A DNA stretch of 64,000 nt from Nanobdellota archaeon. Lineage in GTDB: Archaea > Nanobdellota > Nanobdellia > Woesearchaeales > JAGLXL01. Position numbers and translations under genes: made by a program. Each line of letters starts with the position of its first letter. Position 1 is the first letter of the stretch. The stretch lies in the NCBI GenBank assembly GCA_023132895.1, contig JAGLXL010000004.1, positions 1-64,000 on the forward strand, given 5' to 3'. Below the pieces are notes generated by a model. The model saw only the letters and a list, made by a program, of their open reading frames with translations, searched no databases and was not told the DNA's origin. Positions 39,159-48,820 of this stretch are shown one piece after another.

Positions 39159-39703
39159 TTTTTTACCTCCAATTTTTTCTTAGCTCTGGTAAGAGCTGTG
39201 TAGATTGTACTCGGGGATTTGCTCAAGAGTCGAGAAATTTCTTTAATCTCGATTCTTTCTGTTTCTTTTAGGTAGAAAACAACTGCCTCTAACATCGATA
39301 CTTGTCTGTTTTTCAGAATTTTTACAGGGATTTGCACAACAGACTTAACAATTCTAAAAGAAGCTGGTTGTTTTTTTCTGGCTCTGGCATAACTGCCCCA
39401 AATACCGCGCTCATCACGTCCGAGAGACAAGGCAATTTGCCTCAATCTCATTTCGGCGTTTTCTTTTAAGTATTTAACCACAGCTTCAGCCGGGCTTAAT
39501 TTTTCTGAGAAGATTTCTACTGGAACATTATCTCCAGGGATCTTCAGCAGTTCTTCTCGAGAAACATCATGTTCTTGTAGTTTGTCAACAATCTTTTCAT
39601 GAAGTTTTAACAGGGATTCTTTATTTAAGGAAGACAAAATGAGATCGTCTGTAGAAATATTCGTGCTAGTGTCTTCTCTTGTAGACTTTTTTGTTTTGTG
39701 CAC
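39155..39703 (-). CDS. Regulator with two sigma-region-4-like HTH motifs
   Basis: 182 aa from GTG 39703, chosen because AGGGG is 6 nt upstream and the TATA-like TATATAAATA (39741-39750) lies about 40 bp away; a longer ATG reading would begin upstream of the promoter. Two similar segments, A-V-V-K-Y-L-K-E-N-A-E-M-R-L-R-Q-I-A-L-S-L-G and A-V-V-F-Y-L-K-E-T-E-R-I-E-I-K-E-I-S-R-L-L, each followed by a recognition helix, form a duplicated HTH. It heads and probably controls the lipoprotein/surface operon (35751-39158). Confidence 0.65.
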   Translation of the reverse strand: MHKTKKSTREDTSTNISTDDLILSSLNKESLLKLHEKIVDKLQEHDVSREELLKIPGDNVPVEIFSEKLSPAEAVVKYLKENAEMRLRQIALSLGRDERGIWGSYARARKKQPASFRIVKSVVQIPVKILKNRQVSMLEAVVFYLKETERIEIKEISRLLSKSPSTIYTALTRAKKKLEVKK

Positions 39704-39868
39704 AATAAACCCCTGATAAGTACTTGGAATGTAGTGTGGGTATATAAATATTACTCTCTTTGTAAACTTTTGATACTTTTTATGTAGCAATAATACTTTG
39801 TATGTAGAATTAAGTTAAAAAGAGAGGTTTTTGAGAAATTTTAAGAAAAATAGAAAAAATTCAAGAAG

Positions 39869-42800
39869 TTAAGTGCTTTCGTTGCCTTTGGTGGTCAATG
39901 TTCTAATGGTATTGTCATCAGGGTATGCATTGATGAAATCTCCCCAGAAGAAAACATCTTGTGTTGATGTTGGAGTTAGATCTGAAACTGCGGCAGTGGG
40001 AGTAGTTGTTACCTTTGTTGAAGTGCCGGCATTGTAGACTGTGTTGTAAGTTAAATTAAACATTGACGGCAGGGATTCGTTGAGATATATTTCAATATCT
40101 AAATTGACATCGCCAGTGTTTTGATAGACAAAGAATGGCAAGGTTGAATTTTGACAATTACTGGTGGCACCGACACAAGGATTGACGTCTGCCAAAGTGT
40201 TTGAAACTGGCGAATCAAAATACATGACACCAGTAAGGTTTCCAGTTGAATTAGCAATGACTGGGGCCTGGCCTGGGAGAGTAACGGTGAAACCAATTGT
40301 TCCGCAGGCATCTGTGCTTGTTATGTTAATCACATTAGTATCATTAACATTTCCACTGTGATCTTTAGTGTGCACAGTAATATTATGAATTGTTCCACAA
40401 GATAATCCAGTTGCATTGAAAGAGCTGTTTGTGGTATTGGCTGTGTTGGTTCCATCAATGTAGATGATGGAGGCATTGAAATCATTATCTGTTGGATTGG
40501 TCCAGTTCCAATAGACCCAGTTTCTTCCTTGTGATAAGTTTTCCAGATTGGTGACTGAAGATGGTGGGGTTATGTCTATAATTGTCAAGCTTGAGGAATT
40601 AACCCAACTGCTGTAGTTTTCACCATCATACAATCTCATCCCGCATTTCCAGTTATCCCCTACTGAAGTATTTCCTGAATTAAGAATAGCTGAAAACAAA
40701 CTTCCACTTGTATAGCTGTTATTATAATCAAAAGTTAAATTTAAAATACCCCCTTGATACCATTCCACTGTTACATTTAAGCTGTCTCCATCAGTGTCTG
40801 TGATAACAGATGAACAATTCAAGTCTGAGGTTGTTAAATTAGTGCCGTCTAATGATTCTAATAAAGGTGAAGGATTATCAGGAGGGTTGTTTGCCTCTTG
40901 ATAATCCACATAAAGATAAACATAATCTAAATTAATATTTTCTGGACCTTTGTCGTCGTTATTTTTGATATATAGCCAGATACCATTACTTAATTGAGTT
41001 GGAGTAATGCTATTACATGAAATGGAATTTCTGGTTTCTGAACCATCTTCTGGAGCTGGATTAATTGAACAGATAGTATTACCATCTCTAGCGTCTTTGA
41101 CATGGATTTCCCAGGTTCCAGAAAGAGTGCCCCAGGAATCATAATACAAGGTGGCTGAAGTAACACTTTCTACACTGCTTAAGGTCTGGAAAGGAGCGTC
41201 TATGTGTGCGTTCTTGGTAAGAGTATCACTAGTGCCTCCGTCTGAAGATATGGCATTGAAGCAAGTAGCATCATTGACATCATTCACATCACAAGATGTG
41301 ACTGTAAGATTTGAGACTGGATCGACAATATGGTCAAATTCAAGATAGGCATTGGGGTTGCTGCTGACAACTTTTAAATCAAAAGTGTCATGGTTGCCAC
41401 TCATGCCAGTTAAAAAAACCTTGTAATAACCTTCATCTGTTATTATTGGGAAGTCTGTGATTTTTTCTGAGCTGTTATAAGTATAAACTTCGATATAGGT
41501 GTTCAAACTTTGGTTGTTTCTAACATAAAGAGTGATGTCGTTTTGAGAGATCAAACTTTGGCTGAAAGTCACCCTAACATATTCATCATCGTCAATCGGC
41601 CCTGACCAGACACTATCCAAAGCCTTTACTTCGTCATAAATATCAGCAATAAAATCTTTATTTGTATCTAAATGCTGTGCTGCCGTGATATTAATTTCAC
41701 CAAATCCTGGGTCTTCTGCTGTCAAAACAAAAGTATAGTCCTGGCCCGGTGTTAAATCTGATTTGAATAAAGTCCAGCTGCCAAAACAAGTTTGGGTTGT
41801 AAAATTCCAATCTTTACATTTATACAAGGCTGTTCCTTTAGCTGTTACTGTGACTGTGGCGTTGGTGAAATTAAACCTAGTTGGGTCAATGGCATAAACT
41901 TCAATATAATTGCCAAATTCAGGAACGTCATCAATATCAATGAATTCTGTTAAATCAGAATCAATTTCAACATCATGGACTTCAATAGATTTAATGGGAT
42001 GGTCTTGTGGACTCATCTTAACTTTGTATTTTCCTTCCTTAACATTAGTTTTCAATGATTTCTCCTCATCTTTAGCTTTTCCTTTGCCGCCTTTATTTAA
42101 ATTGGCTCTTTTGCTGTGCTCGACTTCTTCTGTATCAACATCTTCAAATTCAACCAAAACATCAACTGGGTTGCCTTCATGATCCAAAACATCGGCATTG
42201 AAATCAAATTCCCTTTGCACACCAAAAGCAATGATTTCTGTTTGGGAGCCGACTTTGATTCTAAAATATTCATTATTCCAGCCTGGCACATTCAAAGTTA
42301 CATTTTCCCCAGCAAGGCTTGTTTCCTGGCTTAAGGTGTAATTAATCTCTCCAGTGATAAAAATCGGCAGCTCTCTATCAGCATCATGATGGAATACTAC
42401 AACTAAACTATTTTCAATAATTTCTGTTGAGTCAATGACAACTTCATAAGTCGGGTCGTCTTTGATTTTGGTATAAGTAATATTAGTAATATTTTCCAAG
42501 CTTTCAATCCAAGCAATACTGCTGGAATTAATTTCTATTGAGTAAGATTCGTTAATAATTAGGTTTTGAATCAATTCAAATTCATTGTTACATCTTTGCC
42601 TTTTAAAGTTCCAATCAGTACATTGGTACAAATTATTTCCTTTAGCTAGTATTCTGATTTCACCTGATTCATAATCAATTAAAGAATTGATGGCATAACT
42701 CTGGACAATATCAACAATTGGTAAATCTTCATCTAATTGTATTATTTCATCTGTCTCTTCATTAAAATTAACTCCATCTAGATCTAAAGTTTTGATGGTA

Positions 42801-44239
42801 TGGTTTGTAGGCTCAATTTCTAAATTATAGTTTCCTTTTTCTAAACTTATAATGTCTCCAGAATTAATTGTTCCATTCACACCTTCAATTTCAATTTCAG
42901 TTGGAATTAAATTATCATCATAGTCTAAAATATTGAATTCAATTTCAATCGGTAGTTCAGTTAAATTTTCGGCGATGTAATAAACATTATCGATTATCAA
43001 TTCTCCAGAATCAATTTCAAAAACTAATTTGTAATTTGTTTGATTAAAACCACTTGGCAGCAAACAAGTTTCGGCACAGATATCTTCAAATTCAATTATG
43101 GTCATATTTTCTAGAGTGACATTAATTTCTTCTTCGGTGATATTAACTTCAGTCACATTTATTTCTGTGACATTAATCTCGGTGACATTAATTTCCTCAG
43201 TGATATTTTCAATTATTTCTTCAGTAATATTCACTTCTTCTGTGATGTTAATTTCTTCTTCAATTTCCTCTGTTACATTCTCAGGAATTTCTTCAGGAAC
43301 TTCGATTTCTTCAGTTATATTTTCTTCTTCCTCAGGGATTTCCTCTTCTGGGATTTCTTCTGCTGGTCCTTCTTCAACCTCTTCTTCAACTTCCTCTTCT
43401 TCCTCTGCCGGAGCTTCTTCTTCTACTTCTGGAATCTCTTCTTCAGGTTCCTCCTCTTCTTCTTCTTCTGGTATTTCTTCTTCTGGCTCTTCAACAACTT
43501 CCTCTTCTTCAGGTTCTTCTTCCTCAGCCGGGGCCTCCCCTTCTGTTGGAGCTCCTTCTTCTACTTCTTCAGCAGGCGCTTCTTCGCTAGGTGCTTCTTC
43601 ACTTTCTCCACCTGCATCTCCTTCACCACCTGCATCTCCGCTACTTGCTTCTCCACTACTATCACCTTCACCAGAGTCGCCTCCGGAATCACTACTATCA
43701 GCACTAGTTGCTTCTCCGCCACTATCTCCTGAATCTCCTCCACTATCGCTGCCACTGTCACCGCCACTATCTCCACCGCCTGAGTCTCCACCTCCACTGT
43801 CGCCTCCTCCTGAATCACCGCCATCACTATCTCCACCACTATCACCATCATCAGCTGCAATTGCATAACCTGTAATACTGGTTATACCTTCTTCAACAAT
43901 AGCATCTTTATCTAAAATTAGATGTCTTTGGCCTTTACTATCTTCTAAATAAATATTAATATCCCCATTGCCTTGATAACGGCCAGTTAATTTCACTGCT
44001 TTTAATTCAAATACTTGAGGATACTCTTCTAACTCCCATTCAAATTCCTGGTTTGTATTAATCTCTAAATCTAAATCCTGTTTGTATCCAATTAAATCTT
44101 CTTCTCCTAAAAATAAACCAGTAATTATTCCTGATTGAAATAAATAAAAACCAAGAGCAATAGCTAGGAGCACTAAAGCTATCAAAACAAATTCCTTTAT
44201 TTTTCTCTTTCCTCTTTTTTTGTCTCTTTTTTTCTTCAT
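39869..44239 (-). CDS. Giant membrane-anchored surface protein, 1456 aa
   Basis: An N-terminal membrane helix (about 17-42) is followed by a module shared with two neighbours (G-Y-K-Q-D-L-D-L to I-T-G-Y-A-I-A, about 50-128). Then come low-complexity blocks: Gly/Asp/Ser (129-211), Glu/Pro (212-310) and N-V-T-E sequon repeats (307-375). Beta-rich domains follow, with A-E-T-C-L-L-P near 389, the Y-x-C-x-D-W-N-F motif twice (one Y-Q-C-T-D-W-N-F, one Y-K-C-K-D-W-N-F), FN3-like domains (to about 1300) and a C-terminal TLPGQA module shared with 37158-37709. More than 40 sequons. Probably a long glycosylated surface stalk or adhesin. Confidence 0.7.
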   Translation of the reverse strand: MKKKRDKKRGKRKIKEFVLIALVLLAIALGFYLFQSGIITGLFLGEEDLIGYKQDLDLEINTNQEFEWELEEYPQVFELKAVKLTGRYQGNGDINIYLEDSKGQRHLILDKDAIVEEGITSITGYAIAADDGDSGGDSDGGDSGGGDSGGGDSGGGDSGGDSGSDSGGDSGDSGGEATSADSSDSGGDSGEGDSSGEASSGDAGGEGDAGGESEEAPSEEAPAEEVEEGAPTEGEAPAEEEEPEEEEVVEEPEEEIPEEEEEEEPEEEIPEVEEEAPAEEEEEVEEEVEEGPAEEIPEEEIPEEEENITEEIEVPEEIPENVTEEIEEEINITEEVNITEEIIENITEEINVTEINVTEINVTEVNITEEEINVTLENMTIIEFEDICAETCLLPSGFNQTNYKLVFEIDSGELIIDNVYYIAENLTELPIEIEFNILDYDDNLIPTEIEIEGVNGTINSGDIISLEKGNYNLEIEPTNHTIKTLDLDGVNFNEETDEIIQLDEDLPIVDIVQSYAINSLIDYESGEIRILAKGNNLYQCTDWNFKRQRCNNEFELIQNLIINESYSIEINSSSIAWIESLENITNITYTKIKDDPTYEVVIDSTEIIENSLVVVFHHDADRELPIFITGEINYTLSQETSLAGENVTLNVPGWNNEYFRIKVGSQTEIIAFGVQREFDFNADVLDHEGNPVDVLVEFEDVDTEEVEHSKRANLNKGGKGKAKDEEKSLKTNVKEGKYKVKMSPQDHPIKSIEVHDVEIDSDLTEFIDIDDVPEFGNYIEVYAIDPTRFNFTNATVTVTAKGTALYKCKDWNFTTQTCFGSWTLFKSDLTPGQDYTFVLTAEDPGFGEINITAAQHLDTNKDFIADIYDEVKALDSVWSGPIDDDEYVRVTFSQSLISQNDITLYVRNNQSLNTYIEVYTYNSSEKITDFPIITDEGYYKVFLTGMSGNHDTFDLKVVSSNPNAYLEFDHIVDPVSNLTVTSCDVNDVNDATCFNAISSDGGTSDTLTKNAHIDAPFQTLSSVESVTSATLYYDSWGTLSGTWEIHVKDARDGNTICSINPAPEDGSETRNSISCNSITPTQLSNGIWLYIKNNDDKGPENINLDYVYLYVDYQEANNPPDNPSPLLESLDGTNLTTSDLNCSSVITDTDGDSLNVTVEWYQGGILNLTFDYNNSYTSGSLFSAILNSGNTSVGDNWKCGMRLYDGENYSSWVNSSSLTIIDITPPSSVTNLENLSQGRNWVYWNWTNPTDNDFNASIIYIDGTNTANTTNSSFNATGLSCGTIHNITVHTKDHSGNVNDTNVINITSTDACGTIGFTVTLPGQAPVIANSTGNLTGVMYFDSPVSNTLADVNPCVGATSNCQNSTLPFFVYQNTGDVNLDIEIYLNESLPSMFNLTYNTVYNAGTSTKVTTTPTAAVSDLTPTSTQDVFFWGDFINAYPDDNTIRTLTTKGNEST
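43115..43855 (-). repeat. Low-complexity coding repeats in the 1456-aa protein
   Basis: Successive Gly/Asp/Ser, Glu/Pro and Asn-(Val/Ile)-Thr-Glu tracts covering about 245 codons. The opposite strand appears open because of codon bias and is not a gene. Confidence 0.75.
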
Positions 44240-44261
44240 CCTGACACTCTTTTTTGTTTAC

Positions 44262-44885
44262 TTATTCTCCAACAACAGTCAAAACCACCTCTTCAAGTTT
44301 TAAACAAGTACCTTCTTCCAAAAGCACAATCAATTTGTATTCTTTTTCTGGATTAACTTCCATTTTAATGAAGCAAGTTTCCTGGCAGGCTTCTTCAAAT
44401 GGACCATTTTTGACTTGTTTGCCTGATTTGTCGAATTCTACATACTCTTCAAAACCGTCAAGCTGGGTAATTTCTAGAATCTTTTCACCAGTATAGTGGG
44501 TTCCTGCAAATGAGCCGCCAATAGCCATGCCAGTCACTAAACCTAATCCTTTTTTGGGTTTTTCCAGGTTCTCATAAACTAACAACCTTTGCCCTTCCAT
44601 GTTGTCTAAATAAATTTTGGCTGCCCCTTCGACTTCGCCAGTTAATTTAAATGAAGTGACTTCAACTAGTTCTGGTGCTGAAATCAAAAATATAGTGCTT
44701 TTATCCAAAACTAAATCAAGGTTTTGGCTATAAGTGCCGGCTGAAACAAAACCAGTTATGGTCGGCCTAAAAAAAGATAATATTATCACCAAGGATAAGA
44801 CAATGGCGACAGTAAGTTCGATCTGATGCCAGGTATGTTTGTTTTTTAATTTACTTTCTTTAGATTTTAATTTTTTTGATTTCAT
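44262..44885 (-). CDS. Surface protein, 207 aa, sharing the N-terminal module
   Basis: Membrane helix at about 27-48, then Y-S-Q-N-L-D-L-V-L to K-I-Y-L-D-N-M-E-G-Q-R-L-L (about 57-108), the module found at the start of the 1180- and 1456-aa neighbours. It also has C-Q-E-T-C near 168, matching C-A-E-T-C in both. It lacks the large downstream domains, so it looks like a minimal version. Good ribosome-binding site (AAGGTGA). Middle gene of the RHH-headed operon. Confidence 0.65.
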   Translation of the reverse strand: MKSKKLKSKESKLKNKHTWHQIELTVAIVLSLVIILSFFRPTITGFVSAGTYSQNLDLVLDKSTIFLISAPELVEVTSFKLTGEVEGAAKIYLDNMEGQRLLVYENLEKPKKGLGLVTGMAIGGSFAGTHYTGEKILEITQLDGFEEYVEFDKSGKQVKNGPFEEACQETCFIKMEVNPEKEYKLIVLLEEGTCLKLEEVVLTVVGE

Positions 44886-44891
44886 TTTTTT

Positions 44892-47800
44892 TCACCTTTT
44901 CTTGTTTTTTAATTTATGTTTGGTTTTTTTCTTGTTCATAAAAAAATTATGAAGAGTAAAAATAAGCAATGAGACAGCAAAGGCAATGACAACAATACCT
45001 ATTATTAAAGGAATGCTAACGGAAATTGGCACATATTTTTTGATTATTTCCTGGAAAGACGCCATGACTAATCCAAAAATAAGGATAATAATAGAGATAT
45101 GAACGATGGTCAAAATTTTTCTTGTCTTTTTTGATAACTTATCTTTTCTTAAAGCAATTATGAATATCAACAAAATAATTGCCAGGACAGCTGGCAGGGC
45201 AAAAATTGGATTGGGCCTGGTTTCTGGTATAATGGTAATTGTTTTGCCGGAAATCATTGAGTCAGGGCATGGCCCGCAAACACCGCCGCAATCAATGCCG
45301 GTTTCGTTATTGTCTTTGATTCCGTTGAAACAAAAGGCAATGGAACAATCCCTTATTTCTTCTAGTTTCTCAACTTCGGTGCCGCAGTTATTGGCATCCC
45401 GGCAAACTCTGATTTGTTTTTCTTGATTACACGGTCCCCATTCTGTGCAGGCCCATTGTTCCTGGCAAATTGCACTGCAGTCTTTAGTCTCGCTTGGCTT
45501 GTAAACTGTTGTTCCGCAATTATTTTCATCAGCACAGCTTCTGGTTTGTTTTTCATCAACACAATCGCTCCATCTGGCACAAGACCAGCTCTCATCACAA
45601 GTTTCATTCTGAACAGTTCTTACACTGCTGCTGCCTCCACCACCGCTGCCACTAGGGGAAGATGGACAACTGCCGCAATCAGCTGCGCATGAAGAACAAG
45701 TTTCATCACCATTACAAGAACCATCTCCACAATAAGGGCCTTCCGAAGACGAGTATGTGGTAAAGTGAGTCACACTAAAAGTTAAATTTCCACCAACATA
45801 ACTGGTTCTTGTACAAATTGCTGGAGAACAAGTTTCTCCATTCCTCAAAATTGTTGGGCTAACAAAAGTAAGATTATAAAATTCTAATACAGCTGATTTA
45901 TTAAACGCTGGCAAGGCGGTTGAATTGATGAAAATTGAATTATTTGTAATTTCAATATTTGAATTCAAGTCAAGACTTTGGTTAATGCTAATGCTTTCAC
46001 TGAAATTAATCATTCCGTAATTTGAATTTTTCAAAAAAAGATTTGGAATATTGGAAAGATTTACTGCTGAAAAATTAGTTCCTTCAAATTCTGTTGAAAT
46101 GATGTAGTCGCAAGCCACATAAGTTCCATTATCTGTTGGGAGATCGTTAGTTGTTCCGCAGGAATTTGAATCATTATACCACATCAAATAAGTATCGCTT
46201 GGCAAACAGCTTTCATTGATTTGGACCCAGTTTTCTGCGCAGATCAATAAGGTTCTGGCTGTGTTGTTGATATCTGTGTCATTGATATTTCCATTTGTAT
46301 CTTTGGTGTGGATTGTGATGGTGTAATTTGTATTTTGAATCAATCCAGTTGCATTGTAATAATCATTTGAGGTATTGATTTTCCAAATACCATTAAGATA
46401 AACTATTGATTCATTAAAGTCTGAATCGCTTGGATTGGTCCAATTCCAATAGATCCAATCCCCACCAACGGATTGATTTGTTAAATTTGTTATTGAATGA
46501 GGATTTTCGTCAGGGGACGTAGCCATGAAATAATCAAAATATTCTTTTGGATCTATTCCTGAGCCTGTTCCTTCCCCAATCCAGATTGCGTTTGTTGGAG
46601 TAGTAAAATTACTCAAAGTGATATTGTACCAATCTCCTGTTGCGGAAGTTACTGTAAATATTCCAAAAGGATTTGTTCCGGCTGTATCCGATTGTGCGTA
46701 GATTCCAGTTGCAACACCCGAATCTTGTTTAGCAAATATATTCAATATTGAACCATTAGTGAGGTTTAATGAAAAGTTCAAATAGAATCTCTTGTTGTTA
46801 TCCTTTATATCGGCAAGATAAAATACTCCTTCTTTTACTGAGACTTCTATAAACCTATCTATGTCTAAATGTACAGCAGACGTTAGGTTTGAAGTAATGT
46901 CCCTTTCCCCAAATCCAGGATCTGCGACTGTCAGAGTGAAAGTGTAATCTTGTCCTGGGATTAAGTCAGACTTCAATAAAGTCCAATTTCCATAACAACT
47001 TTGAGTGCTGAAATTCCAATCCTTGCATTTATACAAGGATGTTCCTTTGGCAGTGACGGTGACTGTGGCATTAGTAAAATTAAATCTGCTTGGATCGATG
47101 GCATAGACTTCTATAAAGTTTGATAGTTCACCAGTTTCATTGACGTCATCAATATCAATAAAATTAGAGATGTTTTCATAGATTTGAGCGTCATAGAACT
47201 GAATCTCTTTGATAGTGCTGGTGGTTGGTTTGATTCTAATGTTATACGTGCCCTCTGCAATTGTTTTATTGCCCCCACCTTCCAATAAAGTGACTTCTTC
47301 AGTGGTTGTATCTTCTAATTCTAAGTCATAACTTATGGGCTGCTTTTGGGCATCTTGGATATCAGTATTGACTTGGAATTCAGCAGGCTCTCCAAACTCA
47401 AGGACTTCAGATTTCTTACCGACTTTTATTCTGAAAAATTCTTTTGGTTGATAGTTTGGTATTCTCAAGGTGATATTTTCACCAGCTGCTGAAACATCAT
47501 TATCGAGCGTATAATTCTTTAATCTGCCGAGAATCTTGATTGGCAGTGATTCAGGAGAATTGTGGTGGAAAACAACCACTAAATCATTTTCAATCATCTC
47601 AGCTGAATTGACGATAATCTCATAATTTGGATCATCTTTAACTTTTTTGTAAGGAACATTAGTCAAGTTTCTTAGCCCAGTTAGATTTTCAACAACATAA
47701 CTGATTTTGTTAATGGCTAAGTAGTCTCCAGAAATGGTTCTGAAAATTAATTTGTAAGTTGTTTGGTTAAAGCCAGGCGGCAGCAAGCAAGTTTCGGCAC

Positions 47801-48434
47801 AAAGGCTTTTGAAATCAATGATTAAATAATCATGCTCTTCAACATCTTTTTTAGGAACTGGTTTAGCTTTTTCTTTTAATTTGTCTTTTTTGAATTCTTT
47901 GATTACTTCTTTTTTTGTTTTTTCTTTGCTGCTGTCTCCATCATTGTCCCCCTTGTTTTTGTCTTCATCCTTGTCTTTGTCTTTGGCTTGGCCTGGTGGC
48001 TCTCCCCCTTGTCCTGGCGGTTTTCCTCCTTGTCCAGGAGGCTCTTCTGGAGGAGCAGCAGCAATAGCATAGCCAGTAATTTTAGTAATCCCTCTGTTGA
48101 AAATTGTTTTTTTATCTAAAATTAAATATCTCTTACCTTTGTCATTCTCCAGATATATTTTAAACCCTCTATCTCCTAAATAACTTCCACTTAACTTCAC
48201 TGACTTCAACTCAAATTCTTCTGGATGATTTTCTAATTCCCAGATAATTTCCTGGTCTTTTTCGATTTCTAGATTCAAATCCTGTTCATAGCTGATTAAA
48301 TTTTCTCCGCTCGAAAACAAACCAGCGATTCCTGCTTGATAAGAATAGAATCCAAAGATGATAATAAAAACAGCAAAGACTAAGAAAATCAAATGTTCTT
48401 TCCTGACTCCTATTTTTTTATTTTTTATTTCCAT
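44892..48434 (-). CDS. Large surface protein with TSP1-like repeats and C-terminal helices
   Basis: 1180 aa. N-terminal membrane helix, shared module (about 47-130), P-P-G-Q-G-G repeats and a Lys/Asp tract (about 133-200), C-A-E-T-C-L-L-P, a beta domain aligned to the 1456-aa protein, Y-K-C-K-D-W-N-F-x4-C-Y-G-N-W near 470, an FN3-like domain, and two thrombospondin-1-like repeats (W-S-C-A-R-W-S-D-C and W-A-C-T-E-W-G-P-C, about 940-1040). Three C-terminal membrane helices and a Lys-rich tail follow. Start overlaps the second RHH gene by 17 bp. A probable multi-domain surface receptor or adhesin. Confidence 0.7.
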   Translation of the reverse strand: MEIKNKKIGVRKEHLIFLVFAVFIIIFGFYSYQAGIAGLFSSGENLISYEQDLNLEIEKDQEIIWELENHPEEFELKSVKLSGSYLGDRGFKIYLENDKGKRYLILDKKTIFNRGITKITGYAIAAAPPEEPPGQGGKPPGQGGEPPGQAKDKDKDEDKNKGDNDGDSSKEKTKKEVIKEFKKDKLKEKAKPVPKKDVEEHDYLIIDFKSLCAETCLLPPGFNQTTYKLIFRTISGDYLAINKISYVVENLTGLRNLTNVPYKKVKDDPNYEIIVNSAEMIENDLVVVFHHNSPESLPIKILGRLKNYTLDNDVSAAGENITLRIPNYQPKEFFRIKVGKKSEVLEFGEPAEFQVNTDIQDAQKQPISYDLELEDTTTEEVTLLEGGGNKTIAEGTYNIRIKPTTSTIKEIQFYDAQIYENISNFIDIDDVNETGELSNFIEVYAIDPSRFNFTNATVTVTAKGTSLYKCKDWNFSTQSCYGNWTLLKSDLIPGQDYTFTLTVADPGFGERDITSNLTSAVHLDIDRFIEVSVKEGVFYLADIKDNNKRFYLNFSLNLTNGSILNIFAKQDSGVATGIYAQSDTAGTNPFGIFTVTSATGDWYNITLSNFTTPTNAIWIGEGTGSGIDPKEYFDYFMATSPDENPHSITNLTNQSVGGDWIYWNWTNPSDSDFNESIVYLNGIWKINTSNDYYNATGLIQNTNYTITIHTKDTNGNINDTDINNTARTLLICAENWVQINESCLPSDTYLMWYNDSNSCGTTNDLPTDNGTYVACDYIISTEFEGTNFSAVNLSNIPNLFLKNSNYGMINFSESISINQSLDLNSNIEITNNSIFINSTALPAFNKSAVLEFYNLTFVSPTILRNGETCSPAICTRTSYVGGNLTFSVTHFTTYSSSEGPYCGDGSCNGDETCSSCAADCGSCPSSPSGSGGGGSSSVRTVQNETCDESWSCARWSDCVDEKQTRSCADENNCGTTVYKPSETKDCSAICQEQWACTEWGPCNQEKQIRVCRDANNCGTEVEKLEEIRDCSIAFCFNGIKDNNETGIDCGGVCGPCPDSMISGKTITIIPETRPNPIFALPAVLAIILLIFIIALRKDKLSKKTRKILTIVHISIIILIFGLVMASFQEIIKKYVPISVSIPLIIGIVVIAFAVSLLIFTLHNFFMNKKKTKHKLKNKKR

Positions 48435-48606
48435 GTTTTAATTCTTTTTCCGCTCTGAGGCTTTGCCTCTGGCATCCAGGAGATTCCATCTCCTTGGACA
48501 TCCACAACTCAACTTTCTTAGAAAGCATGATAGCATTTTCTTCGCAATACTGTTTGAATTTAGAATAGGTTTTGCTGTCAATGCTCAAGGTCACTTTTTG
48601 CTTCAT
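48418..48606 (-). CDS. RHH-type small regulator, copy 2
   Basis: 62 aa from ATG 48606 (AAGGAGG upstream). K-Q-K-V-T-L-S-I-D-S-K-T-Y beta strand plus two helices (F-K-Q-Y-C-E-E-N-A-I-M-L-S-K-K-V-E-L-W-M) fits a ribbon-helix-helix DNA-binding fold. The helix region is nearly identical to copy 1. The C-terminal tail is coded by a hairpin-prone GAGGC-type repeat. Start overlaps copy 1's stop (ATGA) and its end overlaps the giant gene. It likely co-represses the operon. Confidence 0.7.
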   Translation of the reverse strand: MKQKVTLSIDSKTYSKFKQYCEENAIMLSKKVELWMSKEMESPGCQRQSLRAEKELKHGNKK

Positions 48607-48794
48607 TGCCTGCCTCCTTCTAACTCCTTTTTCACGCAGAGGCGTTTGCCTCTGGTGTCCCGGAAATGTTTCATTTCCTCGGACATCCATAATTCAATTT
48701 TCTTAGAAAGCATAATAGCATTCTCTTCACAATACTGCTTAAAATGTTTGTACACCTCTTTATCAATGCTTAAAGTAACTTTTTGTTTACCCAT
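48603..48794 (-). CDS. RHH-type small regulator, copy 1
   Basis: 63 aa: K-Q-K-V-T-L-S-I-D-K-E-V-Y-K-H-F-K-Q-Y-C-E-E-N-A-I-M-L-S-K-K. First gene of the surface operon (48794 down to 39869). GAGGT ribosome-binding site. A TATA box lies near 48829-48836. A half-site of the 20-bp palindrome at 48861-48880 overlaps the core promoter, so autorepression is likely. Tandem near-identical copies may form heterodimers. Confidence 0.72.
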   Translation of the reverse strand: MGKQKVTLSIDKEVYKHFKQYCEENAIMLSKKIELWMSEEMKHFRDTRGKRLCVKKELEGGRQ

Positions 48795-48820
48795 ACTACC
48801 TCTTTTTTACTGAATTAATG

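Noticed and set aside
43098-43868. Long Ser-rich open frame on the plus strand opposite the 1456-aa gene
   Set aside because: It is the mirror of Glu/Asp/Gly-rich codons on the minus strand, with no ribosome-binding site or promoter and no real protein pattern.
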